A stretch of 64,000 nt of DNA from Campylobacter cuniculorum DSM 23162 = LMG 24588 (GTDB taxonomy: Bacteria > Campylobacterota > Campylobacteria > Campylobacterales > Campylobacteraceae): positions 1,091,206 through 1,155,205 of the forward strand of contig NZ_CP020867.1 of NCBI RefSeq assembly GCF_002104335.1, read 5' to 3'. The translations under genes were made by a program, and so were the position numbers. Position 1 is the stretch's first letter; each line of letters begins with the position of its first letter. Positions 9,797-19,271 of the stretch are shown piece after piece. The notes beneath the pieces are model-generated. The model saw only the letters and a program-made list of their open reading frames with translations. It was not told where the DNA came from and searched no databases.

Positions 9797-11332
9797 TCAT
9801 TCCCACTCTATTGTTGCAGGTGGCTTACTCGAAATATCATAAACCACGCGATTGATTCCTTGAACTTCATTGATGATGCGCCGACTGATATTTTCTAAAA
9901 TTTCATAAGGTAAATGAGAAAAAACTGCTGTCATTCCATCGTTTGCATTGACAACGCGGACGCAAATCGCATTTTCATAAGTGCGATTATCTCCCATAAC
10001 TCCAACACTTTTAACATTTAAAAGCACACAAAAAGCCTGCCAAGTTTTATCATACCAAGCATTGCTTTTTAATTCTTCAATCAAAATAGAATCTGCTTTT
10101 CTTAGCGTGTTAAGTGCGTTAATTTCAACTTCGCCCATAATGCGTATGGCAAGTCCGGGTCCGGGAAAAGGATGTCTGAAAATAAGCTCTTTATTGAGCC
10201 CTAATTCAAGACCTAAAGCTCTCACTTCATCTTTAAAAATTTCTTTTAAGGGTTCAATGAGCTTTAACTTCATCTTTTCGGGCAATCCACCAACATTATG
10301 ATGGCTTTTAATGGTCTTTGAATTCCCAACAACAGAGCTTTCAATAATGTCTGTATAAAGTGTGCCTTGAGCAAGATATTTAACATCTTTATGTTTTTTA
10401 GCTTCCTTTTCAAAAATTTCTATGAAGGTATTGCCGATGATTTTTCTTTTTTTTTCGGGCTCAATCACTCCTTTAAGACGTTTTAAGAAAATCTCACTCG
10501 CATCAATGCTGATAAGATTAATATTTAAGATATTTTTAAATGTATATTCAACTTGTTCTCTTTCTTTGTCCCTTAAAAGCCCATTATCCACAAATACAAC
10601 GATAACTTGTTCTTTAATCGCCTGTGCTAAAAGTGCAGCAACCACAGTGCTATCAACTCCTCCGCTCACAGCACAAAGCACTTTATCTTGACCAACTTCT
10701 TGACGAATTTTTTCAATTTGACCCTTTGCAAAAGAACCCATATTCCAAACACTTTCGCAATGACAAATGTATTGAGCAAAATTTTTAAGTATATAAGCAC
10801 CAAATTCGCTATGTTCAACTTCAGGATGAAACTGCAGAGCATAAAGCTGGAGTTTTTCATTGACAAGGGCACAAAAGGGACTATTTGTGCTTGTGGCTAG
10901 AATTTCAAAACCATCGGGCAAACTTTCAACCCTATCAGAATGACTCATCCATACGATTTGTTCTTGAGGTAAATTCTTAAACAAAACATTGTCTTTTTGA
11001 ATTTTTATATGGGCTTTGCCGTATTCTTTATGCAAAGCAGGAGCAACTTTGGCTTTAAAATGAAAGGCTATCAATTGTAAGCCATAACAAATTCCTAAAA
11101 TAGGAATTTTTAAATCAAACACAGCTTTTTCGCAAAAATACGCTTCATTTGAATAAACACTCGCAGGTCCTCCGCTTAAAATGATTCCTTTTGGTTCTTT
11201 AGCCTTAATATCCTCAATGCAAACATTAAAAGGCAAAATTTCAGTATAAACACCTTGTTCTCTAAGTCTTCTAGCAATCAATTGCGTGTATTGTGAGCCA
11301 AAATCAAGGACTAAAATATCTGTTTTTTTCAT
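9797..11332 (-). CDS. guaA: GMP synthase (glutamine-hydrolysing)
   Basis: Converts XMP to GMP using glutamine and ATP. The 511-residue protein has the class I glutamine amidotransferase domain first (nucleophile Cys82 in GICYGLQ; His and Glu in [10 protein letters not shown]), then the ATP pyrophosphatase domain (P-loop SGGVDST near residue 220) and the C-terminal dimerisation domain ending KPPATIEWE. Length is as in the family. It starts 2 bp after the stop of the small lipoprotein gene, so the two probably form one leftward unit. Confidence 0.97.
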   Translation of the reverse strand: MKKTDILVLDFGSQYTQLIARRLREQGVYTEILPFNVCIEDIKAKEPKGIILSGGPASVYSNEAYFCEKAVFDLKIPILGICYGLQLIAFHFKAKVAPALHKEYGKAHIKIQKDNVLFKNLPQEQIVWMSHSDRVESLPDGFEILATSTNSPFCALVNEKLQLYALQFHPEVEHSEFGAYILKNFAQYICHCESVWNMGSFAKGQIEKIRQEVGQDKVLCAVSGGVDSTVVAALLAQAIKEQVIVVFVDNGLLRDKEREQVEYTFKNILNINLISIDASEIFLKRLKGVIEPEKKRKIIGNTFIEIFEKEAKKHKDVKYLAQGTLYTDIIESSVVGNSKTIKSHHNVGGLPEKMKLKLIEPLKEIFKDEVRALGLELGLNKELIFRHPFPGPGLAIRIMGEVEINALNTLRKADSILIEELKSNAWYDKTWQAFCVLLNVKSVGVMGDNRTYENAICVRVVNANDGMTAVFSHLPYEILENISRRIINEVQGINRVVYDISSKPPATIEWE

Positions 11333-11333
11333 T

Positions 11334-11468
11334 TTACCACCTGTTTAAATTTTGATAAATTTTAATGTCTTTAACCGAGCCATTTTGCTCATAGCTTGTA
11401 TATTGCGGATTTGCTTTATAACCGCAAGCATTTAAGAAAATTAAGAAAAAAAATGCTAAAATTAACAT
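11334..11468 (-). CDS. Small lipoprotein (LptM/YifL-like)
   Basis: 44 residues: a hydrophobic leader ([12 protein letters not shown]) and a lipobox NAC followed by [15 protein letters not shown]. Very short lipoproteins with a CGYK(P) start after the lipobox belong to the LptM/YifL group, which in E. coli supports LptD maturation; assignment here rests on length and that motif only. The longer frame to 11573 adds 35 residues with another hydrophobic stretch and overlaps the divergent gene. I prefer the Met at 11468 because it gives a textbook lipoprotein signal. That start codon abuts the start codon of the divergent gene with no base between them. Confidence 0.5.
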   Translation of the reverse strand: MLILAFFFLIFLNACGYKANPQYTSYEQNGSVKDIKIYQNLNRW

Positions 11469-11984
11469 ATGGAAAAGATTAAAAACACACAGCAAATTCT
11501 TGAAGAACTTATACACACACATAATGAACATAATGAACAACCTTACAAAAAGATGAGAAATTTTTTTTATCAAGATTTTCTAACTTATCTAAGTCCCGGC
11601 CATCAAAAATTGATATTAAAAATTTACTTAAAAAATCAAATTTTAAATATCATTGTCAAACATCAAGTTGCATACCAAGAACTTAACCACGATAATACCA
11701 AATTTTATATTAAAAAACTTATAAAAGATTATGTAAATTTTAAACCCAATCATTTTTTTAGTCAAAGCATTAAAGAAAATGGCGGAGTTAAAGAGGTAAA
11801 AATATTTTTTTTTAAAACCCCGCAGCAAAACATAAAAAATGACGATAAAGAAGAAACAAATTATCATCACATTGAACTTTCTTTAGGAGAATTTAAAAAT
11901 AATTTTGAAAACAAAGAACTTCATCTTAAATTTGAAAAGATAAGGGCTTTAATCAAAGCAAGGATTAAAAATTCCCATGGATGA
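11469..11984 (+). CDS. Possible DUF721/DciA-like protein
   Basis: 171 residues, soluble, Lys- and Asn-rich. The stretch KLILKIYLKNQILNIIVKHQVAYQELNH followed by an amphipathic helix has the strand-loop-helix pattern of DUF721 (DciA, the helicase-operator family in bacteria lacking DnaC), but identity is low and this is a tentative call. The C-terminus carries a Glu/Lys-rich helix (HLKFEKIRALIKARIKN). It overlaps uvrC by 8 bp and is likely co-translated with it. No clear Shine-Dalgarno sequence is seen before the ATG at 11469, because this base follows directly on the start codon of the opposite gene. Confidence 0.55.
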   Translation: MEKIKNTQQILEELIHTHNEHNEQPYKKMRNFFYQDFLTYLSPGHQKLILKIYLKNQILNIIVKHQVAYQELNHDNTKFYIKKLIKDYVNFKPNHFFSQSIKENGGVKEVKIFFFKTPQQNIKNDDKEETNYHHIELSLGEFKNNFENKELHLKFEKIRALIKARIKNSHG

Positions 11985-13806
11985 AGATTTAAAAAAACAT
12001 TTAGAAAATCAGCTCAAAAATTTACCTTTGAGTGCGGGAGTGTATCAGTATTTTGATAAAGAAAATAAGCTTTTGTATGTTGGAAAGGCTAAAAATTTAA
12101 AAAACCGCATACGAAGTTATTTTAGTTTTTCACCAAAATTTGGAGTCAATCCTAATAATTCATTAAGAATTCAAAAAATGATTTCACAAACAGCTCATTT
12201 AGAATTTATCACTACAAATTCTGAAGCTGATGCCTTAATTTTAGAAAATTCCTTTATCAAGCAACTGCATCCAAAATATAATATTTTATTAAGAGATGAT
12301 AAAACTTATCCCTATATTTATGTTGATTTTAGCGAGGATTTTCCGCGTCCTTTAAGCACGAGAAAACTTGTTAAAAAACCTAAAATTAAATATTTTGGAC
12401 CCTTTTTTAGAGGAGCAAAAGAGCTTTTAAATGCCCTTTATTTTTATTATCCTTTAAAACAAAAAAAAACCTGCAAGAGTCCTTGCATTTTCTATCAAAT
12501 TGGACGCTGTAAGGCTCCTTGTGCTAAACTTATATCCCAAAAAGAATACAAGAAAATTTTAGAACAAGCCTTAAATGCTCTATTAAATCCTAGTATTTTG
12601 ATTAAGAATTTAGAAAAGCAAATGCTTTTTTTAGCACAAAAAGAATATTTTGAAGAGGCAGCAAAACTTAGAGACCAAATTTCTACAATTAAAGACCTAG
12701 AAGTTAAAATTCAAATTGATATTGCTAAATTAGAAGATTTTGAAATTTTTGCCCTTGCTTTTGAAAAAAATTTACTCTCTACCTTGCGTTTTGTTGTGCA
12801 AAATGGAAAGATTATAGGAGTTAATCATAAAATCACAGCTTTAAAAAATCACGCGGATTTTGATAAAAATGAAATTTATAAACAGCTCATTTTAGAAAAT
12901 TTTAATGCAGACACTCCTTTAATCGCAAAAGAAATTTTTGTTTATGAAGATTTTGAAGATGCAAAGGTTTTAGAGCTTTTACTTTCTGAAAGATTTGGTA
13001 AAAAAATACACATTAAGAGTCCAAAAATTGGTGAAAAAAGAAGAATTTGCAATCTGGCTCATCAAAATGCTTTGCTCAATATCCAAACCCATCTTAAAAA
13101 TAGCGATTTTAGCATACAAACTCAACTTAAAGATTATTTTGAACTTGAAAATTTTCCCGATTGTATCGAAATTTACGACAATTCACATTTGCAAGGAGTG
13201 GCTAGGGTTGGGGCTATGGTTTGTTATAAATTTGGAGTTTGGGATAAAAAGAATTATCGTAAATTTCATTTACAAAGTTCAAATGATTATGAGCAAATGA
13301 AAGAGGTTTTAACGCGTAGAGCCTTAAGCTTTGATAAATTTCCCCCTCCTGATTTATGGCTCATTGATGGAGGAAAAGCCTTGCTTGATTTGGCAAAAGA
13401 TATTGTGTTAAGTTCTGGGGCAAATATCGATATTCTAGCTATTTCTAAAGAAAAAATCGATTCAAAAGCACACAGAGCCAAAGGAAGTGCAAAAGACAAA
13501 ATTCATTCACTTAAGGGAGAATTTTCACTTGGTGCTGAAGATAAAAAACTTCAATTTTTACAAAAATTAAGAGATGAGGCTCATCGTTTTGCAATCAGTT
13601 TTCATCAAAACACTAAGAAAAAACAAGATTTGCAAAGCTCAAAGCTTATTCATTTAGGTGTGACTCAAGCGAGTTTGCAAAAATTGCTTAATTTTTTTGG
13701 AAATTTCGACGCGATTTATCAAGCAAGTTTTGATGAGATTGCAGAGCTTACAAACAAAAAAACTGCAGAAAAAATTAAATCAATCAATATGGGTGCGAAA
13801 AATTAA
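11977..13806 (+). CDS. uvrC: Excinuclease ABC subunit C
   Basis: Nuclease of nucleotide excision repair that cuts on both sides of a lesion with UvrA and UvrB. 609 residues with the GIY-YIG domain (GVYQYF...[17 protein letters not shown], residues about 20-60), a Cys-rich insert (KTCKSPC...CKAPC), a UVR motif ([14 protein letters not shown] near 225), the RNase H-like C-terminal nuclease ([12 protein letters not shown] and [11 protein letters not shown]) and helix-hairpin-helix repeats at the end. A run of nine A bases at 12461-12469 sits in the Cys-rich insert. The 3' end overlaps convergent recR by 27 bp. Confidence 0.95.
   Translation: MDEDLKKHLENQLKNLPLSAGVYQYFDKENKLLYVGKAKNLKNRIRSYFSFSPKFGVNPNNSLRIQKMISQTAHLEFITTNSEADALILENSFIKQLHPKYNILLRDDKTYPYIYVDFSEDFPRPLSTRKLVKKPKIKYFGPFFRGAKELLNALYFYYPLKQKKTCKSPCIFYQIGRCKAPCAKLISQKEYKKILEQALNALLNPSILIKNLEKQMLFLAQKEYFEEAAKLRDQISTIKDLEVKIQIDIAKLEDFEIFALAFEKNLLSTLRFVVQNGKIIGVNHKITALKNHADFDKNEIYKQLILENFNADTPLIAKEIFVYEDFEDAKVLELLLSERFGKKIHIKSPKIGEKRRICNLAHQNALLNIQTHLKNSDFSIQTQLKDYFELENFPDCIEIYDNSHLQGVARVGAMVCYKFGVWDKKNYRKFHLQSSNDYEQMKEVLTRRALSFDKFPPPDLWLIDGGKALLDLAKDIVLSSGANIDILAISKEKIDSKAHRAKGSAKDKIHSLKGEFSLGAEDKKLQFLQKLRDEAHRFAISFHQNTKKKQDLQSSKLIHLGVTQASLQKLLNFFGNFDAIYQASFDEIAELTNKKTAEKIKSINMGAKN
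12461..12469 (+). repeat. A9 homopolymer inside uvrC
   Basis: Nine consecutive A bases within uvrC codons for Lys-Gln-Lys-Lys-Thr. Gain or loss of one base would truncate UvrC at about one quarter of its length. Confidence 0.9.
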
Positions 13807-14358
13807 AGCTTGTCTTAAAGATATAAAATCCACATTTTCTAAATTAACCCCATTAGGAATTCCTTGTGCGATTTTACTCAATTTCAAATTTAAATCCTTA
13901 AGTTTTTCTTCAATAAAAAAAATCATAGCATCGGAGTTAAGACTATGAGTCAAGGCAAAAATCAATTCTTTAACCCCCATATTTTGAATCATTTTTCTAA
14001 GTCTTTGTATCGTATTTTCATCAAGCTCATTTAAGATAAAATAAAGCCCATTATAGCTTTGACTCTCTTCAATCACAAGCACATCTTTAGGGCTTTGAGT
14101 GATGCAAAGTAAGCTTCTTTGACGCTCTAAATCTGTGCAAATTTCACAGAGTTCATTTTCACTTAAGGCTCCGCATTGTTCGCAAGGTCTGATGAAACGT
14201 AGGGCGTTTTCTATGTTGTGTGCAAGTTTCATTCCTTCTAAAGGCTCATTCATACAAAGATGAAAGGCTAGACGCAAAGCAGTTTTTTTACCGATAGTGG
14301 GTAAATTTGCAAAACTTTCTACAAGAGAATTAAATTTTTCTAAACCTTTAAGCTTCAT
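13780..14358 (-). CDS. recR: Recombination protein RecR
   Basis: 192-residue gap-repair protein that works with RecO to load RecA. The order is a helix-hairpin-helix ([16 protein letters not shown], residues 19-34), a four-Cys zinc site (CEQC...CEIC, about 59-74) and a Toprim domain ([17 protein letters not shown] and the [15 protein letters not shown] segment). The start at 14358 matches the family N-terminus; upstream in-frame codons to 14445 are inside racS. It overlaps racS by 11 bp and convergent uvrC by 27 bp. Position after racS is the same as in C. jejuni. Confidence 0.92.
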   Translation of the reverse strand: MKLKGLEKFNSLVESFANLPTIGKKTALRLAFHLCMNEPLEGMKLAHNIENALRFIRPCEQCGALSENELCEICTDLERQRSLLCITQSPKDVLVIEESQSYNGLYFILNELDENTIQRLRKMIQNMGVKELIFALTHSLNSDAMIFFIEEKLKDLNLKLSKIAQGIPNGVNLENVDFISLRQALIFRTHID

Positions 14359-15580
14359 TTTTTTCTCCAAAAAAAACTTTAAAACAATGTTTATTTTCTG
14401 TATAATGATAAGAAATTTCAAAGCCGTGAAGTTTGCAAATTTCATTCATTATATAAAGTCCAAGTCCCATTCCTTCGGTTCTCAAATGATTTCTTCTTGT
14501 AAAGGCTTGAAAATAATATTCTATGGAGTCGGTTAAGGGTGCTCCTTGATTTGTAATTGTAAAATAATTTTCAAAACATTCAAGCTCACAAGTGTTGTCA
14601 TTTGAGTATTTTAAGGCATTATCAAGCATATTTTTAAGTAGTAAAGAAAAAAAATCAATGTCAATATGTATGAGTGGATTATGATGTAATTTGATTTTAA
14701 TGATTTTATCTAAATTTTCTTTCATTAATTCTGTTTTAGCCTGATTTAACACAGAATTAAAATCAACAGCTTTGATTTGAAGCTCATAATTTTTAGAAAA
14801 TAATTCCTCTATTTTTGCAAATTCATTAATGAGTGAATTCATTTTATCAAAAATCACAATGAGTCTTTCTTTTTGCTTTTTTTCTTTAAGCATTTCAGAA
14901 ATGATTCTTCCTTTGCCAATCGGAGTTTTAAGCTCGTGCATAATGATTCTTAAAAAAAGTTGTCTTGAATTTGCAAGTTCTTGACTTTTATTTAAAGCTT
15001 TTTCAAATTCAAGTGCTATTTTTCCTATTTCATTGTCCTCATAATCTATGAAACTAGGTTTTTCTTTATTATTGACTTGACTGATTTGTTTTTTGAGTTT
15101 TTTCAAAGAATCTAAGGATTTTAATACAGAAAAATACATAAAAATCATCAAAAATAAGAAAAAAGTAAAACCTATGATAAAAATTTTATAAATTCTATTG
15201 TTAAAATTTTGTTTAAAAAGTCCATTAAAATTTTTGCATTGTAAGTCAAAATAAGTATCATCTTGATAATTTAAAGAAGTAAAAATGCAAAAATCATTTT
15301 GAGCTTTAAAGTTAATTTCCGCTTTTTCTTTTATGGTTTTAATGCTTTGTAAATTTTCAATTTTATTAAATCCATTATTATATAAGTATTCTTCAAGATT
15401 GACATTTTCTAAATTAAGATTATTAAACAGACCTGCAATGAGATTTTCTTGTTTTAAATTCTCTCTTTTTATGCGATCACCTTCTTCAGTTTTAAGGAAA
15501 ACGATAAAAAGAGTGCAAACAAAAATAAAGGTTGCAATAAATAAAACTATCAATTTTGTGTGGATAGAATAGCTTCTCAT
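14348..15580 (-). CDS. racS: Sensor histidine kinase RacS
   Basis: 410-residue membrane kinase: transmembrane segments at about 8-30 and 132-152 enclose a periplasmic sensor of about 100 residues. Then come a short linker, the H-box [14 protein letters not shown] with phospho-accepting His215, and the HATPase domain (N-box [11 protein letters not shown]-box [12 protein letters not shown]). It overlaps racR by 4 bp (ATGA). The neighbours racR, recR and dnaJ identify it as the RacRS system of C. jejuni, which has been linked to temperature-dependent growth, colonisation and respiratory gene control. Confidence 0.88.
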   Translation of the reverse strand: MRSYSIHTKLIVLFIATFIFVCTLFIVFLKTEEGDRIKRENLKQENLIAGLFNNLNLENVNLEEYLYNNGFNKIENLQSIKTIKEKAEINFKAQNDFCIFTSLNYQDDTYFDLQCKNFNGLFKQNFNNRIYKIFIIGFTFFLFLMIFMYFSVLKSLDSLKKLKKQISQVNNKEKPSFIDYEDNEIGKIALEFEKALNKSQELANSRQLFLRIIMHELKTPIGKGRIISEMLKEKKQKERLIVIFDKMNSLINEFAKIEELFSKNYELQIKAVDFNSVLNQAKTELMKENLDKIIKIKLHHNPLIHIDIDFFSLLLKNMLDNALKYSNDNTCELECFENYFTITNQGAPLTDSIEYYFQAFTRRNHLRTEGMGLGLYIMNEICKLHGFEISYHYTENKHCFKVFFGEKNEA

Positions 15581-16236
15581 CCTATAAGCTTGTATCCTAT
15601 GCCTCTAACCGAAAAAATATGTTTTGGGGATTTAGAGCTATCGCCAATTTTCGCCCTCAATCTTCCAATAATAACATCAAGACTTTTTGAGTCTTTATCT
15701 TTTAGTTTTTTGCATTGATTTACAAGTTGTTCTCTAGAGATTGAATAGCCATTTTGATTGATAAGACATTCTAAAATTTCATATTCTGCGGGAGTAAGAG
15801 TTAAAGCTTTATTTTTATAAAAAATTTCATGTTTTCTTGTATCGATTTTAAAAGCAATATTGTGATTTTCTTCTATTCTTTTAGTGCGACGAATGATACT
15901 CATAATCCTCGCATACATTTCTTTTGGGTCATAAGGCTTTGGTAAATAATCATCAGCACCAATTTGCAATCCTACAACCTTATCGCTTAAATCTCCTCTT
16001 GCAGAAGAAACAATAATGCCGATATTGCTTTTTTTTCTAATTTCTTTGCAAACTTCAAGTCCATCGATATGAGGTAAAGTTAAATCTAAAATCAAACAAT
16101 CATAATTTTCAACGCTTGTATTTAAAACCTCTCTAGGGTCGCTAAAATTTGTAACTTTAACATTAAATTGAGCAAGATATTCTGATAACAATGCTGCAAA
16201 ATCTGGATCATCTTCTATCATTAACACATTAGTCAT
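15577..16236 (-). CDS. racR: Response regulator RacR (OmpR family)
   Basis: 219 residues with a receiver domain (acidic pair ED near residues 9-10, phospho-accepting Asp51 in LILDLTLPHIDG, Lys in LPKPYDPKEM) and a C-terminal winged helix of the OmpR/PhoB type (LTPAEYEILECLI...IGRLRAKIGD...IFSVRGIGYKL). AGGAG precedes the ATG. It is divergent from dnaJ across a 134-bp region, so RacR may act on both promoters; that is inference. Confidence 0.9.
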   Translation of the reverse strand: MTNVLMIEDDPDFAALLSEYLAQFNVKVTNFSDPREVLNTSVENYDCLILDLTLPHIDGLEVCKEIRKKSNIGIIVSSARGDLSDKVVGLQIGADDYLPKPYDPKEMYARIMSIIRRTKRIEENHNIAFKIDTRKHEIFYKNKALTLTPAEYEILECLINQNGYSISREQLVNQCKKLKDKDSKSLDVIIGRLRAKIGDSSKSPKHIFSVRGIGYKLIG

Positions 16237-16370
16237 TAACTGCTCCTTTCTTAAAAAAAATATTTTTTAAACTTTTATTTCAAAATTTATTTTAATTATA
16301 CCTAAAATTTGGTAAATTACTTTATTTATTTTTCACAAAATTATATATTTTAAATTTATAAGGAGAATTT

Positions 16371-17480
16371 GTGGAGATTGATTATTATGAAATTTTAGAA
16401 ATCACACAAAATGCCGACAAAGAAACTATTAAAAAGGCTTATCGCAGACTTGCTTTAAAATATCATCCTGACAGAAACCAAGGAGATAAAGAAGCCGAAG
16501 GTAAATTCAAGCTCATCAATGAAGCTTACGAAGTTTTAAGTAATGATGAAAAAAGAGCTCTTTATGATAAATATGGAAAAGAGGGGCTTAAAGCAGGAGG
16601 TGGCTTTAGCAGCGATTTTAGTGATTTAAGTGATATATTTTCAAATTTTTTTGATGAAGCCTTTGGCAGGTCTTCAAATCGCAAAAGAAGCGAAAATAGC
16701 GAGAAATTTAGTGCTGAACTTATGATAGCTTTAAAACTTAGTTTCAAAGAAGCTGTTTTTGGCTGTAAAAAAACTATCGATTTTATCTATAAAGATTCTT
16801 GTAAAGCTTGCAAAGCAACTGGGGCAAAAGATGGCAAAACGACGACTTGTCCTAAATGTCAAGGTAGAGGACAAATCGGCATAAAACAAGCCTTTATCAC
16901 TTTTGCTCAAACCTGTCCTGATTGTGCAGGGAGCGGAGTGAGTGCGGCTGAAAAATGCCCAGAATGCAAGGGTAAAGGCTATAACGAAATTAAAGACAGC
17001 GTAGAAATAAATGTGCCAGAAGGAGTTGATACGGGAATGTCTTTAAGAGTGCCTCAAAAAGGAAATGTTTTAAAAGATGGCTCAAGAGGGGATATGTTTG
17101 TAAAAATCATTGCTGAAGAAGATGAGACTTTCATACGAGATGGTGAGGACATTTATATAGAATTTCCAGTGTTTTTTACACAAGCAATTTTAGGGCAAAG
17201 TATCAAAGTGCCGACGATTCGAGGAGAGGCTATTTTAACTTTACCTATAGGAGCAAAAGATGGGCAAAGATTTGTACTCGAAAAAGAGGGGGTAAAAGAT
17301 ATCCATTCAAATTCTTTAGGGCGACAAATTGTGCAAATTTCTATCAAATTTCCTAATTCTTTAAATGATGAACAAAAAGAGCTTTTAGAAAAATTGAGCG
17401 AAAGTTTTGGGATAAAAGATGGCATGCATCATGAGCAAAAAGGCTTGTTTGATAGGATTGCATCTTGGTTTAAAAATTAA
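16371..17480 (+). CDS. dnaJ: Chaperone protein DnaJ
   Basis: Hsp70 co-chaperone of 369 residues. The J domain has HPD at residues 32-34, followed by a Gly/Phe-rich linker, four CxxCxGxG-type zinc repeats ([32 protein letters not shown]) at about 144-215 and the C-terminal substrate-binding domains. This separates it from the zinc-less CbpA type. The start is GTG at 16371 with AAGGAG 6 bases upstream. It is transcribed away from racR. Confidence 0.95.
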   Translation: MEIDYYEILEITQNADKETIKKAYRRLALKYHPDRNQGDKEAEGKFKLINEAYEVLSNDEKRALYDKYGKEGLKAGGGFSSDFSDLSDIFSNFFDEAFGRSSNRKRSENSEKFSAELMIALKLSFKEAVFGCKKTIDFIYKDSCKACKATGAKDGKTTTCPKCQGRGQIGIKQAFITFAQTCPDCAGSGVSAAEKCPECKGKGYNEIKDSVEINVPEGVDTGMSLRVPQKGNVLKDGSRGDMFVKIIAEEDETFIRDGEDIYIEFPVFFTQAILGQSIKVPTIRGEAILTLPIGAKDGQRFVLEKEGVKDIHSNSLGRQIVQISIKFPNSLNDEQKELLEKLSESFGIKDGMHHEQKGLFDRIASWFKN

Positions 17481-17892
17481 ATTTTTAAATTTGAGTAAAA
17501 TTTTATATTTAAGCAAAAATTTATTTTTGATATTTTTAAGAATTAAGTAAAAATAATTCAAAAATATAAATTTTTATGCATAGTTTATATATTTTTATGA
17601 CTTTAAGTTGTATTTGTATTGATTGCTTGAAAAATTTATAACAACTTAATGGTATATTAATAAAATATTTTAATTTGATTTTAATCAATTTTTCTATTAA
17701 TTATCAACAAATATACTAGAAGTATATGCATTTAAGGAATATAATTTATCATTATTTTTTGAATTATAGATTGCCTTAATGTATCAATTAAAATTCTTCT
17801 CTGATTTGAATTTAATTTTTTGTCTGTTTATTTTCTAAATTCGATATTTTATTTAATGTGTCAAAGATGATAAATTATTTCATTTTAAATCA
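17481..17892. other. AT-rich gap with inverted repeats after dnaJ
   Basis: No gene is seen. A hairpin-like repeat ATATACT-AGA-AGTATAT lies at 17711-17727. A 12-bp perfect inverted repeat occurs at 17741-17752 (ATAATTTATCAT) and 17867-17878. All are AT-only or nearly so and could be chance, but they lie at the downstream edge of the VapD island. Confidence 0.4.
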
Positions 17893-18021
17893 TTAAATTT
17901 TGTTCTTTAAGCTCTTTAATAAAAATTTCAACAGCTTTTTTGTATCCCAGATTGCACCTAAATTCTTTGCTTCTTGTCTTTCTTCATAAGGCACATTAAG
18001 ATATTGTCTTTGACGAGGCAT
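17893..18021 (-). pseudogene. Frameshifted DUF5710-like fragment
   Basis: The ATG at 18021 follows the vapD stop directly (TAAATG). The frame reads YLNVPYEERQEAKNLGAIWD, which fits the start of the DUF5710 domain found on primases and mobile-element proteins, then leaves the expected sequence after a run of six A bases. With one more A the frame would read on as KKAVEIFIKELKEQNLMI and end close to the present stop. It is therefore either a decayed remnant or a small gene with an A-run slip. Full DUF5710 domains usually continue with a Trp-Tyr-rich segment that is missing here. Confidence 0.5.
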
Positions 18022-18477
18022 TTATCGCTCCAAATCTTTATTTTGAGATAAACTTTTACTATCTTTGTCTTTGTGTAAGCTTTGTTTAACCTGTTCCATT
18101 AATTGTTTTTTTGCTTGTTCTTTTTGAGAATGTTCTTTGGTTGGAGATTTTACTTCTAAGTCTTTGTTTATAGAGATAAAGTCTTTAAAGATATGATTGA
18201 GACTATATTGTTCTCCTATATCGGTTACATCAAATTCTTGTATGCAAGAACTCAACCAAGAGAATTCTTTAACAAGTTTTTTTGCTAAAATATCTATTTG
18301 AATATCATCCATAGGCTCTTTTGAAGCATAGCCTAAATATTGCCTGTGTTCAAAACCATTCTCAAGCATAAAAGTTTTTATTTTAATGTAAGGCTCTCTT
18401 GTATCCTTGAAATGCTTTTTGAGTTCATTTGTGGATAAATCAAAATTAATAGCCTTACGAGAGAGACTCACGCCCAA
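18022..18477 (-). CDS. vapD: VapD family endoribonuclease toxin with C-terminal extension
   Basis: 151 residues. Residues 8-95 fit VapD: KAINFDLSTNELKKHF with the family Asp after the first strand, then a helix (YIKIKTFMLENGFE) and the LAKKLVKEFSWLSSCIQEF stretch. VapD has a Cas2-like fold and in Helicobacter and Haemophilus acts as an mRNA-cleaving toxin. The last 40 residues are a Lys/Gln/Ser-rich extension (PTKEHSQKEQAKKQLM...) that short VapD proteins lack. The start overlaps the upstream gene by 10 bp, as toxin-antitoxin pairs often do. The genes around it are core genes, so this is a small accessory insertion. Confidence 0.75.
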   Translation of the reverse strand: MGVSLSRKAINFDLSTNELKKHFKDTREPYIKIKTFMLENGFEHRQYLGYASKEPMDDIQIDILAKKLVKEFSWLSSCIQEFDVTDIGEQYSLNHIFKDFISINKDLEVKSPTKEHSQKEQAKKQLMEQVKQSLHKDKDSKSLSQNKDLER

Positions 18478-18791
18478 ACTCCTTCATTATTTTCTTTACA
18501 AAAAGAAATCATGTCGCTATTCCCTTCTTTTTCACTCAACCATTCCCATTCTTTGACATTGAGAGTAAACCAATCACATTCAAGTAAGCCACCATACACA
18601 AAAGAACCTAAACGCCCTAAATCCTCTCTATCGCCCTTACAATGATAAGTGTTTTTATCGATCTTAATCAAGCCACATTGATTTGCCATTTCCTCAATGA
18701 TTTCATACATTTTGTCTAAGTCATATTTATCTTCTCTTAGAATCTTTTCTTCATCTAAAACAAATCTAGTGCCTAGTAGTGGATAAGCCAT
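18468..18791 (-). CDS. Hypothetical protein, putative partner or antitoxin of VapD
   Basis: 107 acidic residues with many Glu/Asp (LDEEKILREDKYDLDKMYEIIEEMA) and a Trp-rich end (CDWFTLNVKEWEWLSEKEG). No membrane span or signal is seen. AAGGAG lies 6 bases before the ATG. It is the first gene of the unit and overlaps vapD by 10 bp, the position of an antitoxin. It does not look like the VapX antitoxin of Haemophilus to me. Function is inferred from position only. Confidence 0.55.
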   Translation of the reverse strand: MAYPLLGTRFVLDEEKILREDKYDLDKMYEIIEEMANQCGLIKIDKNTYHCKGDREDLGRLGSFVYGGLLECDWFTLNVKEWEWLSEKEGNSDMISFCKENNEGVWA

Positions 18792-19271
18792 TATTTGCTC
18801 CTTTTGAATTTTTTAAAGATTTTATATTAAATAAGCTTTACAATGTATAAAATATATAAAATTGACATACCATATTCTTTTAATATCTATTTTATTGATA
18901 TTTTTAAAACAAATCAAAGTCAAAAAAAAGACAAATTGACATAGTATTATAGCTTGAAAATATGGTCTTACCATAATTTTAATTAAAAGCATAATATTTT
19001 ATCAATGATTAAAAATTTGATAAATTTAAGAAAATAAACAATTTTTAAGTCCATTTTGTGTAAAATTTCAAGTTTTTATTAGGGAAAGAAGCGAGGCTCG
19101 CTTTAACAAAAAAGTGTCCTATTTAAAAAGTTAAGAGTTTAAATCATACTAAATTGATACGTTATTATATTCATTTTAGCAAAATTTAAAACACTCAAAA
19201 ACCTTCAAGTCTTCTTTTATACAGCTTCATCAAAAGCTATCCTAAAATTCAAATATATTAAAGGATTTTTA
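18792..19271. other. Gap between the VapD island and yedE, with repeated motifs
   Basis: 480 bp without a gene. AAATTGACATA occurs twice (18859-18869 and 18933-18943). TATGGT-CTT-ACCATA is an inverted repeat at 18961-18975, and TACCATA occurs at 18868-18874 and 18969-18975. A GC-rich near-perfect palindrome AAGCGAGGCTCGCTT lies at 19089-19103. The first set is placed to act as operator for the leftward VapD unit; the palindrome could end the unit or flank an old insertion. Confidence 0.45.
18859..18943. repeat. Direct repeat pair upstream of the VapD operon
   Basis: Two exact 11-bp copies of AAATTGACATA, 74 bp apart start to start, in front of the two-gene VapD operon. This is a possible site for autoregulation. 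Confidence 0.5.

Noticed and set aside
16371-17480. CbpA-type DnaJ paralogue
   Set aside because: The four zinc repeats are present, so it is DnaJ proper.
17741-17878. Terminal inverted repeats of a small mobile element
   Set aside because: The 12-bp arms are AT-only in AT-rich DNA, the segment holds no gene and no target-site duplication is visible.
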